From a virus: a DNA stretch of 64,000 bases. The stretch spans positions 1-64,000 of the IMG/VR virus record IMGVR_UViG_3300032291_002681; one strand, 5' to 3'. Both the position numbers and the translations under genes were made by a program. The notes below the pieces were generated by a model. It had not been told where the DNA came from. It made no database searches and saw only the letters and a program-made list of their open reading frames with translations. Of the stretch, positions 55,354-64,000 are shown piece by piece (within the stretch, counting starts at the first letter, position 1; each line of letters opens with the position of its first letter).

Positions 55354-57135
55354 ATGAAAAATTACGGAGAAGAAAATGGATGGGAAGTAGATGTTGATTT
55401 TCCATCTTGGGGTAATAATGAGATATATGTAAAAACTATATCCAAAACATATTTGCAAGCAGGAGAAAAACCAAAAGATGCATATTGGAGAGTTGCTACG
55501 GCAGTTGCTAAAAGGTTGGAGAAACCACAATTGGCAACAAAGTTCTTTGATTACATTTGGAAAGGATGGTTGTGTTTAGCAACACCAGTATTATCAAATA
55601 CAGGTACCGATAGAGGTTTACCAATTTCTTGTTTTGGTATTGATGTGGGCGATAGTATCTATGAGATTGGTTCTAAGAATTTAGAACTAATGTTGTTAGC
55701 AAAACATGGTGGTGGTGTTGGTATTGGTATCAATATGATTAGACCTGCGGGTTCTAAAATTACCGGCAATGGTACATCTGATGGTATTGTACCATTTGCA
55801 AAGATATACGATTCTACGATACTTGCAACGAATCAGGGAAGTGTTCGTAGAGGAGCAGCATCGGTAAACATTAAAATCGAACATAAAGATTTTGAAGATT
55901 TTTTAGAGATTAGAGAACCTAAAGGTGATGTGAATAGACAATCACTTAACTTACATCAATGTGTTGTAGTTAGTGATAGATTTATGAAGAAGCTAGAAGA
56001 AGGCGATTCTGAGGCTAGAAGAAAGTGGAGTAAGTTACTTCAGAAACGTAAAGCAACAGGCGAACCTTATATTATGTATAAGGGTAATGTAAACAAACAA
56101 AATCCTGAAATGTATAAGAAGAACGGATTAAAAGTTCACATGACTAATATTTGTTCTGAAATCGTTTTGCATACCGATGAACAACATTCATTTGTTTGTT
56201 GCTTAAGTTCTCTAAACTTAGCAAAGTACGATGAGTGGAAAGATACGGATTTAGTTTATACATCTACTATTTTCTTAGATGGTGTACTAGAAGAATTCTT
56301 ACAAAGAGCTAAGAATATGAAAGGATTTGAGAATTCAGTTCGTTCAGCAGAAAGAGGTAGAGCATTAGGTTTAGGTGTATTGGGATGGCATACTTATTTA
56401 CAACAAAAAGGATTACCATTTGAAGGATTACAAGCTCAATTTGAAACCCGTAAGATTTTCTCTCAATTAAAGATTGAATCTGAAAGAGCGAGTAGATGGT
56501 TAGCAACTGAATATGGTGAACCTCTGTGGTGTAAAGAAAGTGGATTTAGAAATACACACTTGAGAGCAGTAGCACCTACGGTATCAAACTCTAAGTTAAG
56601 TGGTAACGTAAGTAGTGGTATTGAACCTTGGGCAGCTAATGTATTTACCGAACAAACATCAAAAGGAACTTTTATTAGAAAAAATCCTGAATTAAAAAAG
56701 GTGTTAAAGAAAATTGGATTTGATACAAAAGAAACTTGGGATAAGATTTTAGCAGATGGTGGTTCGGTACAAGATTTACACTTCTTAGATGAGTGGTGTT
56801 TCTTAGATGGTAAATTAGTTGAGTGTAACGAAGTGACTGAAGAATCACACAAAGGTAGATGTAATTCAGTTAAAGATGTATTTAAAACATTTAAGGAAAT
56901 CAACCAATTAGATTTAGTAAGACAAGCTGGTGTAAGACAACAATACATTGACCAGGCAGTTTCTCTAAACTTAGCATTCCCTGCAACCGCAGAGCCAAAG
57001 TGGATTAATCAAATTCACATGGAAGCTTGGAAGCAAGGTGTTAAAACACTTTACTATATGAGAACTGAATCAGTATTGAGAGGTGATATAGCAGCAAAGG
57101 CAATGGATGAAACTTGTGTAAGTTGTGAAGGATAA
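55354..57135 (+). CDS. nrdA: Ribonucleotide reductase large subunit (class I)
   Basis: 593 residues. Catalytic residues visible: Cys93 in PISCFG, Asn265-x-Cys267-x-Glu269 in NICSEI, the partner Cys282 or Cys283 in FVCCLSSLNL, the radical-transfer tyrosines Tyr567-Tyr568 in TLYYMRT, and the C-terminal shuttle pair Cys588-x2-Cys591. Typical NrdA has about 760 residues; the N-terminal ATP cone is absent here, so dATP feedback inhibition is probably lost. With nrdB and thioredoxin it forms a complete dNTP-making unit. Confidence 0.93.
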   Translation: MKNYGEENGWEVDVDFPSWGNNEIYVKTISKTYLQAGEKPKDAYWRVATAVAKRLEKPQLATKFFDYIWKGWLCLATPVLSNTGTDRGLPISCFGIDVGDSIYEIGSKNLELMLLAKHGGGVGIGINMIRPAGSKITGNGTSDGIVPFAKIYDSTILATNQGSVRRGAASVNIKIEHKDFEDFLEIREPKGDVNRQSLNLHQCVVVSDRFMKKLEEGDSEARRKWSKLLQKRKATGEPYIMYKGNVNKQNPEMYKKNGLKVHMTNICSEIVLHTDEQHSFVCCLSSLNLAKYDEWKDTDLVYTSTIFLDGVLEEFLQRAKNMKGFENSVRSAERGRALGLGVLGWHTYLQQKGLPFEGLQAQFETRKIFSQLKIESERASRWLATEYGEPLWCKESGFRNTHLRAVAPTVSNSKLSGNVSSGIEPWAANVFTEQTSKGTFIRKNPELKKVLKKIGFDTKETWDKILADGGSVQDLHFLDEWCFLDGKLVECNEVTEESHKGRCNSVKDVFKTFKEINQLDLVRQAGVRQQYIDQAVSLNLAFPATAEPKWINQIHMEAWKQGVKTLYYMRTESVLRGDIAAKAMDETCVSCEG

Positions 57136-57155
57136 ACAATTAAAATAAAAACAAG

Positions 57156-57419
57156 ATGTTAGAAGTTAAAAGATTTTCGGCAGTATGGTGTGGACCGTGT
57201 AGAGCATTAGCACCTGTAATGGAAGGTATTAAAAATGAATATACCAATGTGGTATTTGAAACTATTGATGTGGATGTAGACCACGAACAAGCATCTCAAT
57301 TCGGGATACGTTCAGTACCAACTGTTGTATTTGTAAAAGATGGGGTTGAAGTTAATAGATTAGTGGGAGTAAATTCAAAATTAGCTTATGTTAATTCAAT
57401 AAATGAGCATTTAAAATAA
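57156..57419 (+). CDS. Thioredoxin
   Basis: 87 residues. The active site is Trp11-Cys12-Gly-Pro-Cys15, and the cis-Pro loop is GIRSVPTVVFVKDG. It is slightly shorter than the usual 105 residues because the first beta-alpha unit is reduced. Its position 20 nt after nrdA points to a role as electron donor for the phage ribonucleotide reductase, reducing the C-terminal Cys pair of NrdA. Confidence 0.92.
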   Translation: MLEVKRFSAVWCGPCRALAPVMEGIKNEYTNVVFETIDVDVDHEQASQFGIRSVPTVVFVKDGVEVNRLVGVNSKLAYVNSINEHLK

Positions 57420-57450
57420 TTGGTAATATCAAAAAGTTTTCGTAAATTTG
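57420..57450 (+). promoter_or_regulatory. Bacteroidota-type promoter of the asnB cassette
   Basis: TTG at 57420-57422, 20-nt spacer, TAAATTTG at 57443-57450. The -7 box ends 4 nt before the ATG at 57455, so the transcript would be leaderless or nearly so, or initiation starts within the gene and a later start is used. Confidence 0.65.
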
Positions 57451-57454
57451 TTAT

Positions 57455-58912
57455 ATGTGTGGAATCATAGGCGGTAATTGGTTTAGTTCGGAAGAACAAA
57501 CTCATACCCATTTAAATAAAATAATTCATAGGGGTAGAGATGCTTCCGAAGTGGATGTTGTAGATACTTTCTACATTGGACATAATCGTCTTTCAATACA
57601 AGACCTGTCATCAACTGCAAATCAACCAATGTGGAATGATGACAGGACAGTTTGTATTGTGTATAATGGTGAGCTATGGGAGAGTTCTCATACCGAAGAA
57701 CTAAAAAATAGTATCAAAACACCATTCAAAACGAAATCAGATACCGAAATAATCTTAAATGCATATTTGGATTATGGAACTGAATCATTCAAAGATTTGG
57801 ATGGTATGTTTTCGTTTGCAATAGTTGATAGTAAACTTAATAAAGTATTTGTTGTTAGAGATTATGTAGGAGAATTACCTTTGTGGTATGCAATTGATAA
57901 TGATAATAAATTAGTATTTTGTTCAGAAAAGAAAGGATTGCCTATTTCAGATTTATATGAGAAGCAAGTAAAGGCAATATATCCAGGTACATTTTTAGAA
58001 TACAATTACAAAACATTAGAACATACGATTAAAACATATTACAAACTTCCAACTGAAATAATAAACGATGATAGAGAAACTATCGTTAAGAATATTAGAA
58101 CAATGATGGAAGAAGCTGTAAAAGTTAAAATGGTATCGGATGTTCCTATTTGTACAATTTTAAGTGGTGGTATCGATTCGGTTATTACAACATACATACT
58201 TTCAAAAATCAAACCAGATATCCAAGCATTCGTTGTATCAATGGGTGATGGTGATACTAAAAATGATGATATAAAGTATGCAAGAATTGCAGCTAAAGAA
58301 TTTGGTGTAACACTACATGAAATTATTTTAACCGAACAAGATGTTGAAGATGCTATCAATGAAACTCTCTATGTGATTGAACAAAGTAGATGGCAAAATG
58401 TTGGTAGTGCAATTGCACAAATAGCATTATCTAAAAAGATAAATGAGCTAGGATTCAAAGTTGTATTTAGTGGTGACCTATCTGATGAAATTTGGGGGAG
58501 TTATGGACATATTCAAGCGTTTCATTGGAGACCTGAAGATTATGATAAGGCTAGAAGAAAATTGGTAGAGGATGTGCATAAAACGAACTTTTTAACAACA
58601 AATCAATCTATTATGTGGGGTGGAACCGTTGAGGTAAGAACTCCATATAGTTGGAGACCGTTTGTAGAATACACATTAAATATTCCACCATTATATCAGA
58701 AAGAAGGTGGGCACATGAAACCTCTATTAAGAGCTGCATTCAAAGGGGAGATTTCAGACGAACTATTATATAGACCAAAAGTTTACTTTGCAAAAGGATG
58801 TAGAACCGGTGATATGATGGAAGCCAAAAAAAATATTTTGAAATCTCAATTAAAATCACTATATTTGTATAAAGACGAAATAAACTTAAATAAATTCTTT
58901 CAATATGCTTAA
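57455..58912 (+). CDS. asnB: Asparagine synthetase (glutamine-hydrolysing)
   Basis: 485 residues. Met1-Cys2-Gly-Ile gives the N-terminal nucleophile of a class II glutaminase, with HRGRDASE (usually HRGPD), NRLSIQDLS and VYNGELWE. The synthetase half has the PP-loop SGGIDS at residues 237-242 and SGDLSDEIWGSYGH. It transfers ammonia from glutamine to an acid, normally aspartate, with ATP. It is shorter than host AsnB (about 550). The gene overlaps the next by 8 nt, so it belongs to the following cassette. Asparagine supply or amidation of another substrate are both possible. Confidence 0.88.
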   Translation: MCGIIGGNWFSSEEQTHTHLNKIIHRGRDASEVDVVDTFYIGHNRLSIQDLSSTANQPMWNDDRTVCIVYNGELWESSHTEELKNSIKTPFKTKSDTEIILNAYLDYGTESFKDLDGMFSFAIVDSKLNKVFVVRDYVGELPLWYAIDNDNKLVFCSEKKGLPISDLYEKQVKAIYPGTFLEYNYKTLEHTIKTYYKLPTEIINDDRETIVKNIRTMMEEAVKVKMVSDVPICTILSGGIDSVITTYILSKIKPDIQAFVVSMGDGDTKNDDIKYARIAAKEFGVTLHEIILTEQDVEDAINETLYVIEQSRWQNVGSAIAQIALSKKINELGFKVVFSGDLSDEIWGSYGHIQAFHWRPEDYDKARRKLVEDVHKTNFLTTNQSIMWGGTVEVRTPYSWRPFVEYTLNIPPLYQKEGGHMKPLLRAAFKGEISDELLYRPKVYFAKGCRTGDMMEAKKNILKSQLKSLYLYKDEINLNKFFQYA

Positions 58913-59426
58913 TTTTGTAAAAGCCGAAAAAGGTACATCCGAAATGATAGAAGCCGTTAATCAAGCTTCAACCATCATTGATTTGTATCCTGAAATATTT
59001 CCACACTTATATAAACAAGGATTTAAGTTGGAAAAGTATATTGAAAAAGGTGGTATGATACTTCAGGATGGAGTTGTTATTACTTTTGGAAAATATAAAT
59101 CTCATGGTAGAATGAGTAAAAACGCTACCACTTATAAAAAGAAAGGTGATTACATTTTACATCAAATTGCAACTAATCATTCCAAATCAAACGCATCGAT
59201 AGAAGTTTTGAATAAGTTTGTAGAATATTGTAAAGAACAACATGCAGAAAACTTATTCTTAACTGTTAGAGCATTCAATTATAGAGCAGTACTTTTCTAT
59301 GAAAGATATGGATTCGTAAAAGATAGTGATATAACTTGGACTAGTAAAAAAGATGGAGTTATAAATGGGATTGTGTTTAGATTAAGATTGGTTGCAAATA
59401 AAAATATAGAAACAGTATGTATTTAG
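58905..59426 (+). CDS. GNAT family acetyltransferase
   Basis: 173 residues. The C-terminal half has the GNAT pattern: DYILHQIATNHSKSN (acyl-CoA loop region), NLFLTVRAFNYRAVLFYERYGF, where the Asn, Ala, Tyr and Gly-Phe are typical. The substrate is not known. The ATG overlaps the asnB stop by 8 nt and the gene overlaps the next methyltransferase by 10 nt, so the three are translationally linked. Acylation of a DNA base, as done by Mom-type GNATs, is one possibility. Confidence 0.8.
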   Translation: MLNFVKAEKGTSEMIEAVNQASTIIDLYPEIFPHLYKQGFKLEKYIEKGGMILQDGVVITFGKYKSHGRMSKNATTYKKKGDYILHQIATNHSKSNASIEVLNKFVEYCKEQHAENLFLTVRAFNYRAVLFYERYGFVKDSDITWTSKKDGVINGIVFRLRLVANKNIETVCI

Positions 59427-60646
59427 AATATTTTGATAAATTCAAAGGAATGACTCCGTATCTTCACATAAATTCCGAAGAATGGAAACACATCAAACTT
59501 ACATTTGATGTTAATGATGTTAAAGAATCATTAGCAGAGGTAAGTATGACTTATGAGTTACCATACGCGGATATTAGCGAAGATGATGCAAGAAAAGAAT
59601 ATCTTGCACTTAAAGGCATTCGTTGGAATGAATTATTTACTGAAGGAGAATGGTTTCCGAGAAAAGCATCCGATTTCAGATATAGTTTAGATTTTCAAGG
59701 TAAACCACAATACATTCGTAGATTAAATACGGGTAACGATGCATCGAATCATTTCCAACAATCAAATCGTTGGAGTGTAGACGGTACCGTTTCACCTGGA
59801 CCAAAAAGAACTTGGGCAAGTAAAGAGTTTATGACAACTCTGATGGGAGGATTATATACTCTTAAATTTGATGAAGTTGGTAGAAACCAACTAAGAGTGT
59901 GTTTGAGTTTAAGAAAATATATTTGTTCACAATTTAAACCAAATGCTGCAAAAGTATTATACGATTTTTATGAAGCTAAAAACGTATTAGACATATCAGC
60001 GGGATGGGGTGATAGATTGTGTGGATTCTTTGCATCTGAATTCGGAGAACATTATGTAGGCATTGACCCTAGAAAAGAAAATCATCCAATCTACAATCAA
60101 CAGGCTGAATTTTATACTAAACACAATTCATTCTTTGAAACTGAAAAGAAAGCGGATTTTATAGAATCACCTGCCGAAGATGCGGATTTAACTCAATATA
60201 AAGACCACTTTGATATAGTATTTAGTTCACCTCCGTATTTCAATGTAGAACGATATTCATACGATGATACTCAAAGTTGGGTAAGATACAAAAATATAGA
60301 TGCATGGAATAAAGAATTCTTGCATAAAACAATTGCAAATGTATGGCCTACTTTGAAGAAAGGCGGTATATTGGCAGTTAATATTGCAGATGTATATGCA
60401 TCATCGAAAGGTGATGGTAAAGGCTATAAGGAAATTTGTAATCCAATGAATGATTTCATTCAAACATTAGGTGCAGAATACGAAGGGTGCTTGGGAATGG
60501 AAATGGCGAAAAGACCTGGTAGTGCTGGTGCAGCTTCTATTATAGAAGGGGATGAGGAAAGGTATAGTGAAGAAGCGTTAAAAAAGGCAGAAGAAGCGGG
60601 TGATAAAACATTTTGTGAACCTATCTGGATATGGAAGAAGTTATGA
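59417..60646 (+). CDS. DNA methyltransferase-like protein A
   Basis: 409 residues. Residues 1-180 are a conserved N-terminal region (MYLEYFDKFKGMTPYLHI, then a GNDASNHFQQSNRW segment). The AdoMet motif I is Asp192 in LDISAGWGDRLCGFF. The catalytic motif IV is SSPPYF at 270-275, followed by ERYSYDDTQSW. SPPY-type motifs are found in N4-cytosine and N6-adenine methyltransferases. No specificity domain or restriction partner is recognised. It is a paralogue of the next gene and shares motifs with the gene at 62643. Confidence 0.82.
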   Translation: MYLEYFDKFKGMTPYLHINSEEWKHIKLTFDVNDVKESLAEVSMTYELPYADISEDDARKEYLALKGIRWNELFTEGEWFPRKASDFRYSLDFQGKPQYIRRLNTGNDASNHFQQSNRWSVDGTVSPGPKRTWASKEFMTTLMGGLYTLKFDEVGRNQLRVCLSLRKYICSQFKPNAAKVLYDFYEAKNVLDISAGWGDRLCGFFASEFGEHYVGIDPRKENHPIYNQQAEFYTKHNSFFETEKKADFIESPAEDADLTQYKDHFDIVFSSPPYFNVERYSYDDTQSWVRYKNIDAWNKEFLHKTIANVWPTLKKGGILAVNIADVYASSKGDGKGYKEICNPMNDFIQTLGAEYEGCLGMEMAKRPGSAGAASIIEGDEERYSEEALKKAEEAGDKTFCEPIWIWKKL

Positions 60647-61857
60647 TAAAAGAATATTTTAAAAAGTTTTATGGAATGGAACCGTATCTTCGTATTGAAA
60701 AAGACGAATGGCAGACTATTCTTAAAACTTATACAAAAGAAGAAATCATAGATGAACTTTCAGAAGTATTACACACATACCCACCACCAATTCCGAATAT
60801 TACGGAAGAAGATACTTTAGATGCTTATAAAAAACTAAAAGGTACTTGGTGGCCAGATATTTTGGTAGAAGGTAAATGGTTTCCACGCAATGAACGAGTA
60901 TCGAAATATCCATTAACTTACGATGGTTCTGAATTTTATTTTAGAAGAACTAATGTAGGTAATAATGCATCCAACCCATTTCACATAGAAAATCGTTGGA
61001 AGGTTGATTGGGTGAGAACGCCATCGGGTTGGAAAACTTGGCAAACGGTAGATGGTATTAAAACGATTGTGAGAGCATATTTTACTTTGGATAAAATGTT
61101 GTTAGATGTGAATTTGGAAACTTTGAAAATGGCAACAACATTAAGAAAGTATGTAGCATCACAATTTAAACCTGTTATAGCAAAAGCATTCTATGATAAA
61201 TTTCAGAGTGTTAATGTTATGGATTTTTCAGCAGGATGGGGTGACCGATTGGCTGGATTTTTTGCAGGAGAAACAACAAAATTTTATTTAGGTATAGACC
61301 CAAATAGTAGTAATCATCCTAACTACCAAAAACAAATTGAATTCTATAAAAAACATACAACATTTTTTGAAGAAGATAAAGATGCAAAAATGTTAGAAGC
61401 GGCAGCGGAAGATGTAGATTATTCGGAGTATGAAAACTTCTTTGATACAATCTTTACTTCACCGCCATATTTTAATACCGAAAGATATAGCTTTGATGAT
61501 ACTCAAAGTTGGATTAGGTATAAAAAGTTTGATGATTGGAACAAAGGGTTCTTTCATACAACTTTGGAAAAAATTATACCTACACTTAAAAAGGATGGTA
61601 TATTGGCAATCAATATTGCGGATGTATTTTCTGCACCTGATAAGGGGTATGTAGATATAGTCAATTCTATGAACGATTTCCTCCATTCTAAGGGGTTATC
61701 TTATAAAGGGTGTATTGGTATGGAAATGACAAAAAGACCCAACAGCGGAGGTGCTGGGATGGCGGTATCGGAGTATTATTCCGATGAATTGAAAGAAAAG
61801 GCGGAAGAAACGAAAAATCACGCATTTGGAGAACCAATTTGGATTTGGCAAAAATAA
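60643..61857 (+). CDS. DNA methyltransferase-like protein B
   Basis: 404 residues from the ATG at 60643, chosen over an upstream ATG at 60631 because the protein then starts MIKEYFKKFYGMEPYLRI, aligned with the start of protein A; the ATG overlaps the stop of A (ATGA). Motif I is Asp194 in MDFSAGWGDRLAGFF; motif IV is TSPPYF at 272-277, then ERYSFDDTQSW. It is the tandem paralogue of A over its whole length, moderately diverged. The two could form a heterodimer or act on different sites. Confidence 0.82.
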   Translation: MIKEYFKKFYGMEPYLRIEKDEWQTILKTYTKEEIIDELSEVLHTYPPPIPNITEEDTLDAYKKLKGTWWPDILVEGKWFPRNERVSKYPLTYDGSEFYFRRTNVGNNASNPFHIENRWKVDWVRTPSGWKTWQTVDGIKTIVRAYFTLDKMLLDVNLETLKMATTLRKYVASQFKPVIAKAFYDKFQSVNVMDFSAGWGDRLAGFFAGETTKFYLGIDPNSSNHPNYQKQIEFYKKHTTFFEEDKDAKMLEAAAEDVDYSEYENFFDTIFTSPPYFNTERYSFDDTQSWIRYKKFDDWNKGFFHTTLEKIIPTLKKDGILAINIADVFSAPDKGYVDIVNSMNDFLHSKGLSYKGCIGMEMTKRPNSGGAGMAVSEYYSDELKEKAEETKNHAFGEPIWIWQK

Positions 61858-61859
61858 AT

Positions 61860-61890
61860 TTGGTTTATTCAATAAAAAATCGTATATTTG
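61860..61890 (+). promoter_or_regulatory. Bacteroidota-type promoter of the clamp gene
   Basis: TTG at 61860-61862, 20-nt spacer, TATATTTG at 61883-61890. The clamp ATG is 33 nt downstream. Confidence 0.78.
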
Positions 61891-61923
61891 TATTCACAAT
61901 TTAAAATTTAAACATAAACAAAC

Positions 61924-62643
61924 ATGAACAAAGCAAAACTTACAAGGTTCATCCAAAAGTACAGTTTGGGTGGGTTAGTAGAATCGGTAACATTGAAAGC
62001 AGGAGATAACAAATTAGTTACTCGTTTTATTTCAGATGACAAGACTGTATTAGGTGAAATTGAATTAGAAAAATTCACATTTAATTCTCCTGATTTAGGA
62101 GTGTACACAACATCTCAATTATCAAAACTACTTTCAGTAGTTGGTGAAGATATTGAATTGGATGTGCAAGAAATCGAAGGTAAAGCGGTAAACCTTTTCA
62201 TTAAGAGTGGTTCTACCAAAGTTCAATATCCATTGGCAGATTTGGCAGTTATTCCAAATGTACCGGATTTAAAAAAACTTCCAGAATTTGATATTGATAT
62301 CAATTTCGATGGTGCGTTTATTGACAAATTTATCAAAGCTAAAAACGCGTTGAGTGATGTAGATACTTTTACTGTGTTAAGTGAAAAAGGACAATTAAAA
62401 ATTGTACTAGGATATTCAAATATTAATTCAACTAGAGTTGATTTTGTAGTAAATGAATCACATAGTGGTGATGTAAAACCAATTTCATTCTCTGCTAAGT
62501 ATTTGAAAGAAATCTTAACCGCAAATAAAGAAGCAACTGCAGTTGTACTTAAAGTATCAACACAAGGTATTTCGCATGTTGAATTCAAAATTGATGATTT
62601 TACAGCAAAATACTTCTTAGTAGAACAACAATTATCAGCATAA
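61924..62643 (+). CDS. DNA polymerase sliding clamp, gp45-like
   Basis: 239 residues (T4 gp45 has 228). The sequence MNKAKLTRFIQKYSLGGLVESVTLKAGDNKL, the SDDKTVLGEIELEKFTF segment, KLPEFDIDINFDGAFIDKFIKAKNAL and the C-terminal YFLVEQQ are typical of T4-like clamps. It tethers the polymerase to DNA and, in T4, also activates late transcription. The stop overlaps the next ATG (TAATG). Confidence 0.85.
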   Translation: MNKAKLTRFIQKYSLGGLVESVTLKAGDNKLVTRFISDDKTVLGEIELEKFTFNSPDLGVYTTSQLSKLLSVVGEDIELDVQEIEGKAVNLFIKSGSTKVQYPLADLAVIPNVPDLKKLPEFDIDINFDGAFIDKFIKAKNALSDVDTFTVLSEKGQLKIVLGYSNINSTRVDFVVNESHSGDVKPISFSAKYLKEILTANKEATAVVLKVSTQGISHVEFKIDDFTAKYFLVEQQLSA

Positions 62644-64000
62644 TGAGTTTTAACTATAAGAAAAAATATTTCTATGAAAAGAATGACTGGTTGTACGAAC
62701 CGGAAGTAAACTTATTATACGAAGATGTTCTCAAAATGCCATTCGCTGATTTTGAAAAGTGGGTGGCATTTTTCAGAGAACTTGCAGTAAGAGTTTGGAA
62801 TGAAACTGGCGCACCACCTCGTATCGGAGTAGACGAAGGCGAGATGATTGAGCAGTTTTCTAAACTACAAACTTACAAAGTAGAAAGGTTTGAAGAAAAA
62901 GATGACGATGGAAATGAAGTTATTTTTAATTTTAATAAGTTTGCAACACCAGTAAATCAATTCTTTCCTGCAATGTATAAGACTGGAATTGGTGGTTCGG
63001 CATACGATAAACCAAAACCATCTATATACGATGTATTTGCAGATGATACCTATTTGCCAGAATTTGTCAAACAAATGAGAAGATTGACAAGACAAGATGG
63101 TATGTATCGTTTTTCCAAAACCTTACATTTGGATAATCCAGAATTCCATAACTCGCACATTCAAAGTGGTAAGGAGTGGATTGAAAAATGGGCAGCTGGT
63201 AATAAAAAAGAAGGGTATGGGTTTTGTTTATCACAAGCGGATAGCAAAGTTCCATCACCACCAATTACCGCACAAGAAGTTAGGGACCTGTATAATGCCG
63301 GTATATTAAAGTATGAAAACATATCTTCATTAAAAACTGCCGATTGGGGTGAGAATATTGATAATTTAATTGATGTTCCAAAACAACCAATTCAGATTAA
63401 AATATATCCATTAGGACAGAGAATATTTCCTGAAGCAACTGCAGCATTTCGTATTGGTATGGGTACACAAGCGGTTGTAAACTTTCCACCACTTACTGCG
63501 AAGTATCTTTACAAAAGATTTACTGACCATATCAAAGAGCAAGATGTGATAAACATTTATGACCCATCTGCGGGTTGGGGCGGTAGAATATTAGGAGCAT
63601 TGAGTCTTGATGATAGAAATGTTCATTACATAGGAAATGACCCTAATACTGAAAACTACATTGAAGAAATTGGAAAAACTCGTTACGAATATCTTGCCGA
63701 ATTCTTTAACAATAAAGTACCTGGTGCGGCAAATCCTTTTTGGGGACACGCTAATACCTACGAAATATTTACAACGGGTTCAGAAGTTATTTCAGATGAT
63801 GAAAGATTCCAAAAATATAAGGGTAAATTAGATTTCGCATTTACTTCACCACCGTATTTTGATAGAGAAAGATATTCGGATGATGATACACAATCGTTTA
63901 AGAAATTCGGAAACTATGAAAGTTGGAGAGATGGGTTCTTAAGACCAACACTAACAACAATTTATGAATATCTTCGTAATGATAGATATGTTTGTTGGAA
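62643..64000 (+). CDS. DNA methyltransferase-like protein C (3' partial)
   Basis: 452 residues are inside the window; the gene runs past its end. Residues 1-300 contain a long N-terminal region without a recognised family. Motif I is Asp307 in IYDPSAGWGGRILGAL; motif IV is TSPPYF at 401-406, then DRERYSDDDTQSF. The DPSAGWG, PPYF and DDTQS motifs link it to proteins A and B at 59417 and 60643, but the N-terminal part is different. It is translationally coupled to the clamp gene by a TAATG overlap, which suggests action at the replication fork. Confidence 0.78.
   Translation, partial: MSFNYKKKYFYEKNDWLYEPEVNLLYEDVLKMPFADFEKWVAFFRELAVRVWNETGAPPRIGVDEGEMIEQFSKLQTYKVERFEEKDDDGNEVIFNFNKFATPVNQFFPAMYKTGIGGSAYDKPKPSIYDVFADDTYLPEFVKQMRRLTRQDGMYRFSKTLHLDNPEFHNSHIQSGKEWIEKWAAGNKKEGYGFCLSQADSKVPSPPITAQEVRDLYNAGILKYENISSLKTADWGENIDNLIDVPKQPIQIKIYPLGQRIFPEATAAFRIGMGTQAVVNFPPLTAKYLYKRFTDHIKEQDVINIYDPSAGWGGRILGALSLDDRNVHYIGNDPNTENYIEEIGKTRYEYLAEFFNNKVPGAANPFWGHANTYEIFTTGSEVISDDERFQKYKGKLDFAFTSPPYFDRERYSDDDTQSFKKFGNYESWRDGFLRPTLTTIYEYLRNDRYVCW

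Overview
The window is a contiguous piece of a tailed, contractile-tail (T4-like myovirus) bacteriophage genome. All genes are on the + strand, the DNA is AT-rich, genes are tightly packed and often overlap. The evidence for a T4-like phage is the set of tail sheath (gp18-like), tail tube (gp19-like), tape measure and baseplate genes together with gp32, UvsX, RNase H/5'-3' exonuclease, gp41 helicase, gp45 clamp and NrdA/NrdB. The host is probably a member of the Bacteroidota. Eight intergenic sites carry or closely match TTG-N20-TAnnTTTG, the promoter form of that phylum, Shine-Dalgarno sequences are mostly absent, and the tmRNA tag (GAYDYAVAA) resembles Bacteroidota tags of the GExNYALAA type. 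No host is proven.

Layout. 1-26195: fibre, adhesin and virion-surface module. It holds a seven-repeat structural protein cut by the window edge, a 3780-residue fibre with two cupredoxin-like domains and about 1150 residues of Gly-Thr-Ser triplets, a BspA-like adhesin, a tail assembly chaperone, a 2706-residue fibre with a second Gly-Thr-Ser shaft and a C-terminal S74 chaperone, and small structural proteins. 26332-38988: tail module in the order sheath, tube, tail assembly chaperone with a likely frameshifted extension, tape measure, tube-cap-like protein, LysM/gp53-like protein, hub; this is also the order in P2-type tails. 39021-39407: a tmRNA gene with its own promoter and terminator. 39459-49263: accessory region with two ParB-like proteins, a compact family-A polymerase-like protein, a secreted NUC1-type nuclease, a SpeD-like protein, a GH19 endolysin, and three proteins whose N-termini resemble T4 capsid-targeting leaders. 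49509-54169: replication and recombination (gp32, UvsX, exonuclease, gp41, a histone-H1-like basic protein). 54331-57419: nucleotide metabolism (NrdB, NrdA, thioredoxin). 57455-64000: an overlapping asparagine synthetase, acetyltransferase, methyltransferase, methyltransferase cassette, then the gp45 clamp and a third methyltransferase-like gene that runs off the window.

Regulation visible in the sequence. Two promoter classes separate. Host-like promoters with a fixed 20-nt spacer sit before the tmRNA, gp32, gp41, asnB, gp45 and some accessory genes. A second motif, close to TATATTTATA and without a -33 element, sits mostly 17-26 nt before late structural genes and before nrdB, and is a candidate late promoter. 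Hairpin terminators follow the tube gene, the chaperone extension, the tmRNA, the 395-residue protein and the histone-like gene.

Most unusual content: the methyltransferase/GNAT/asparagine synthetase cassette, the capsid-targeting-like leaders, the cupredoxin domains in a fibre, the SpeD-like protein with substituted catalytic residues, and the likely +1 frameshift in the tail chaperone.
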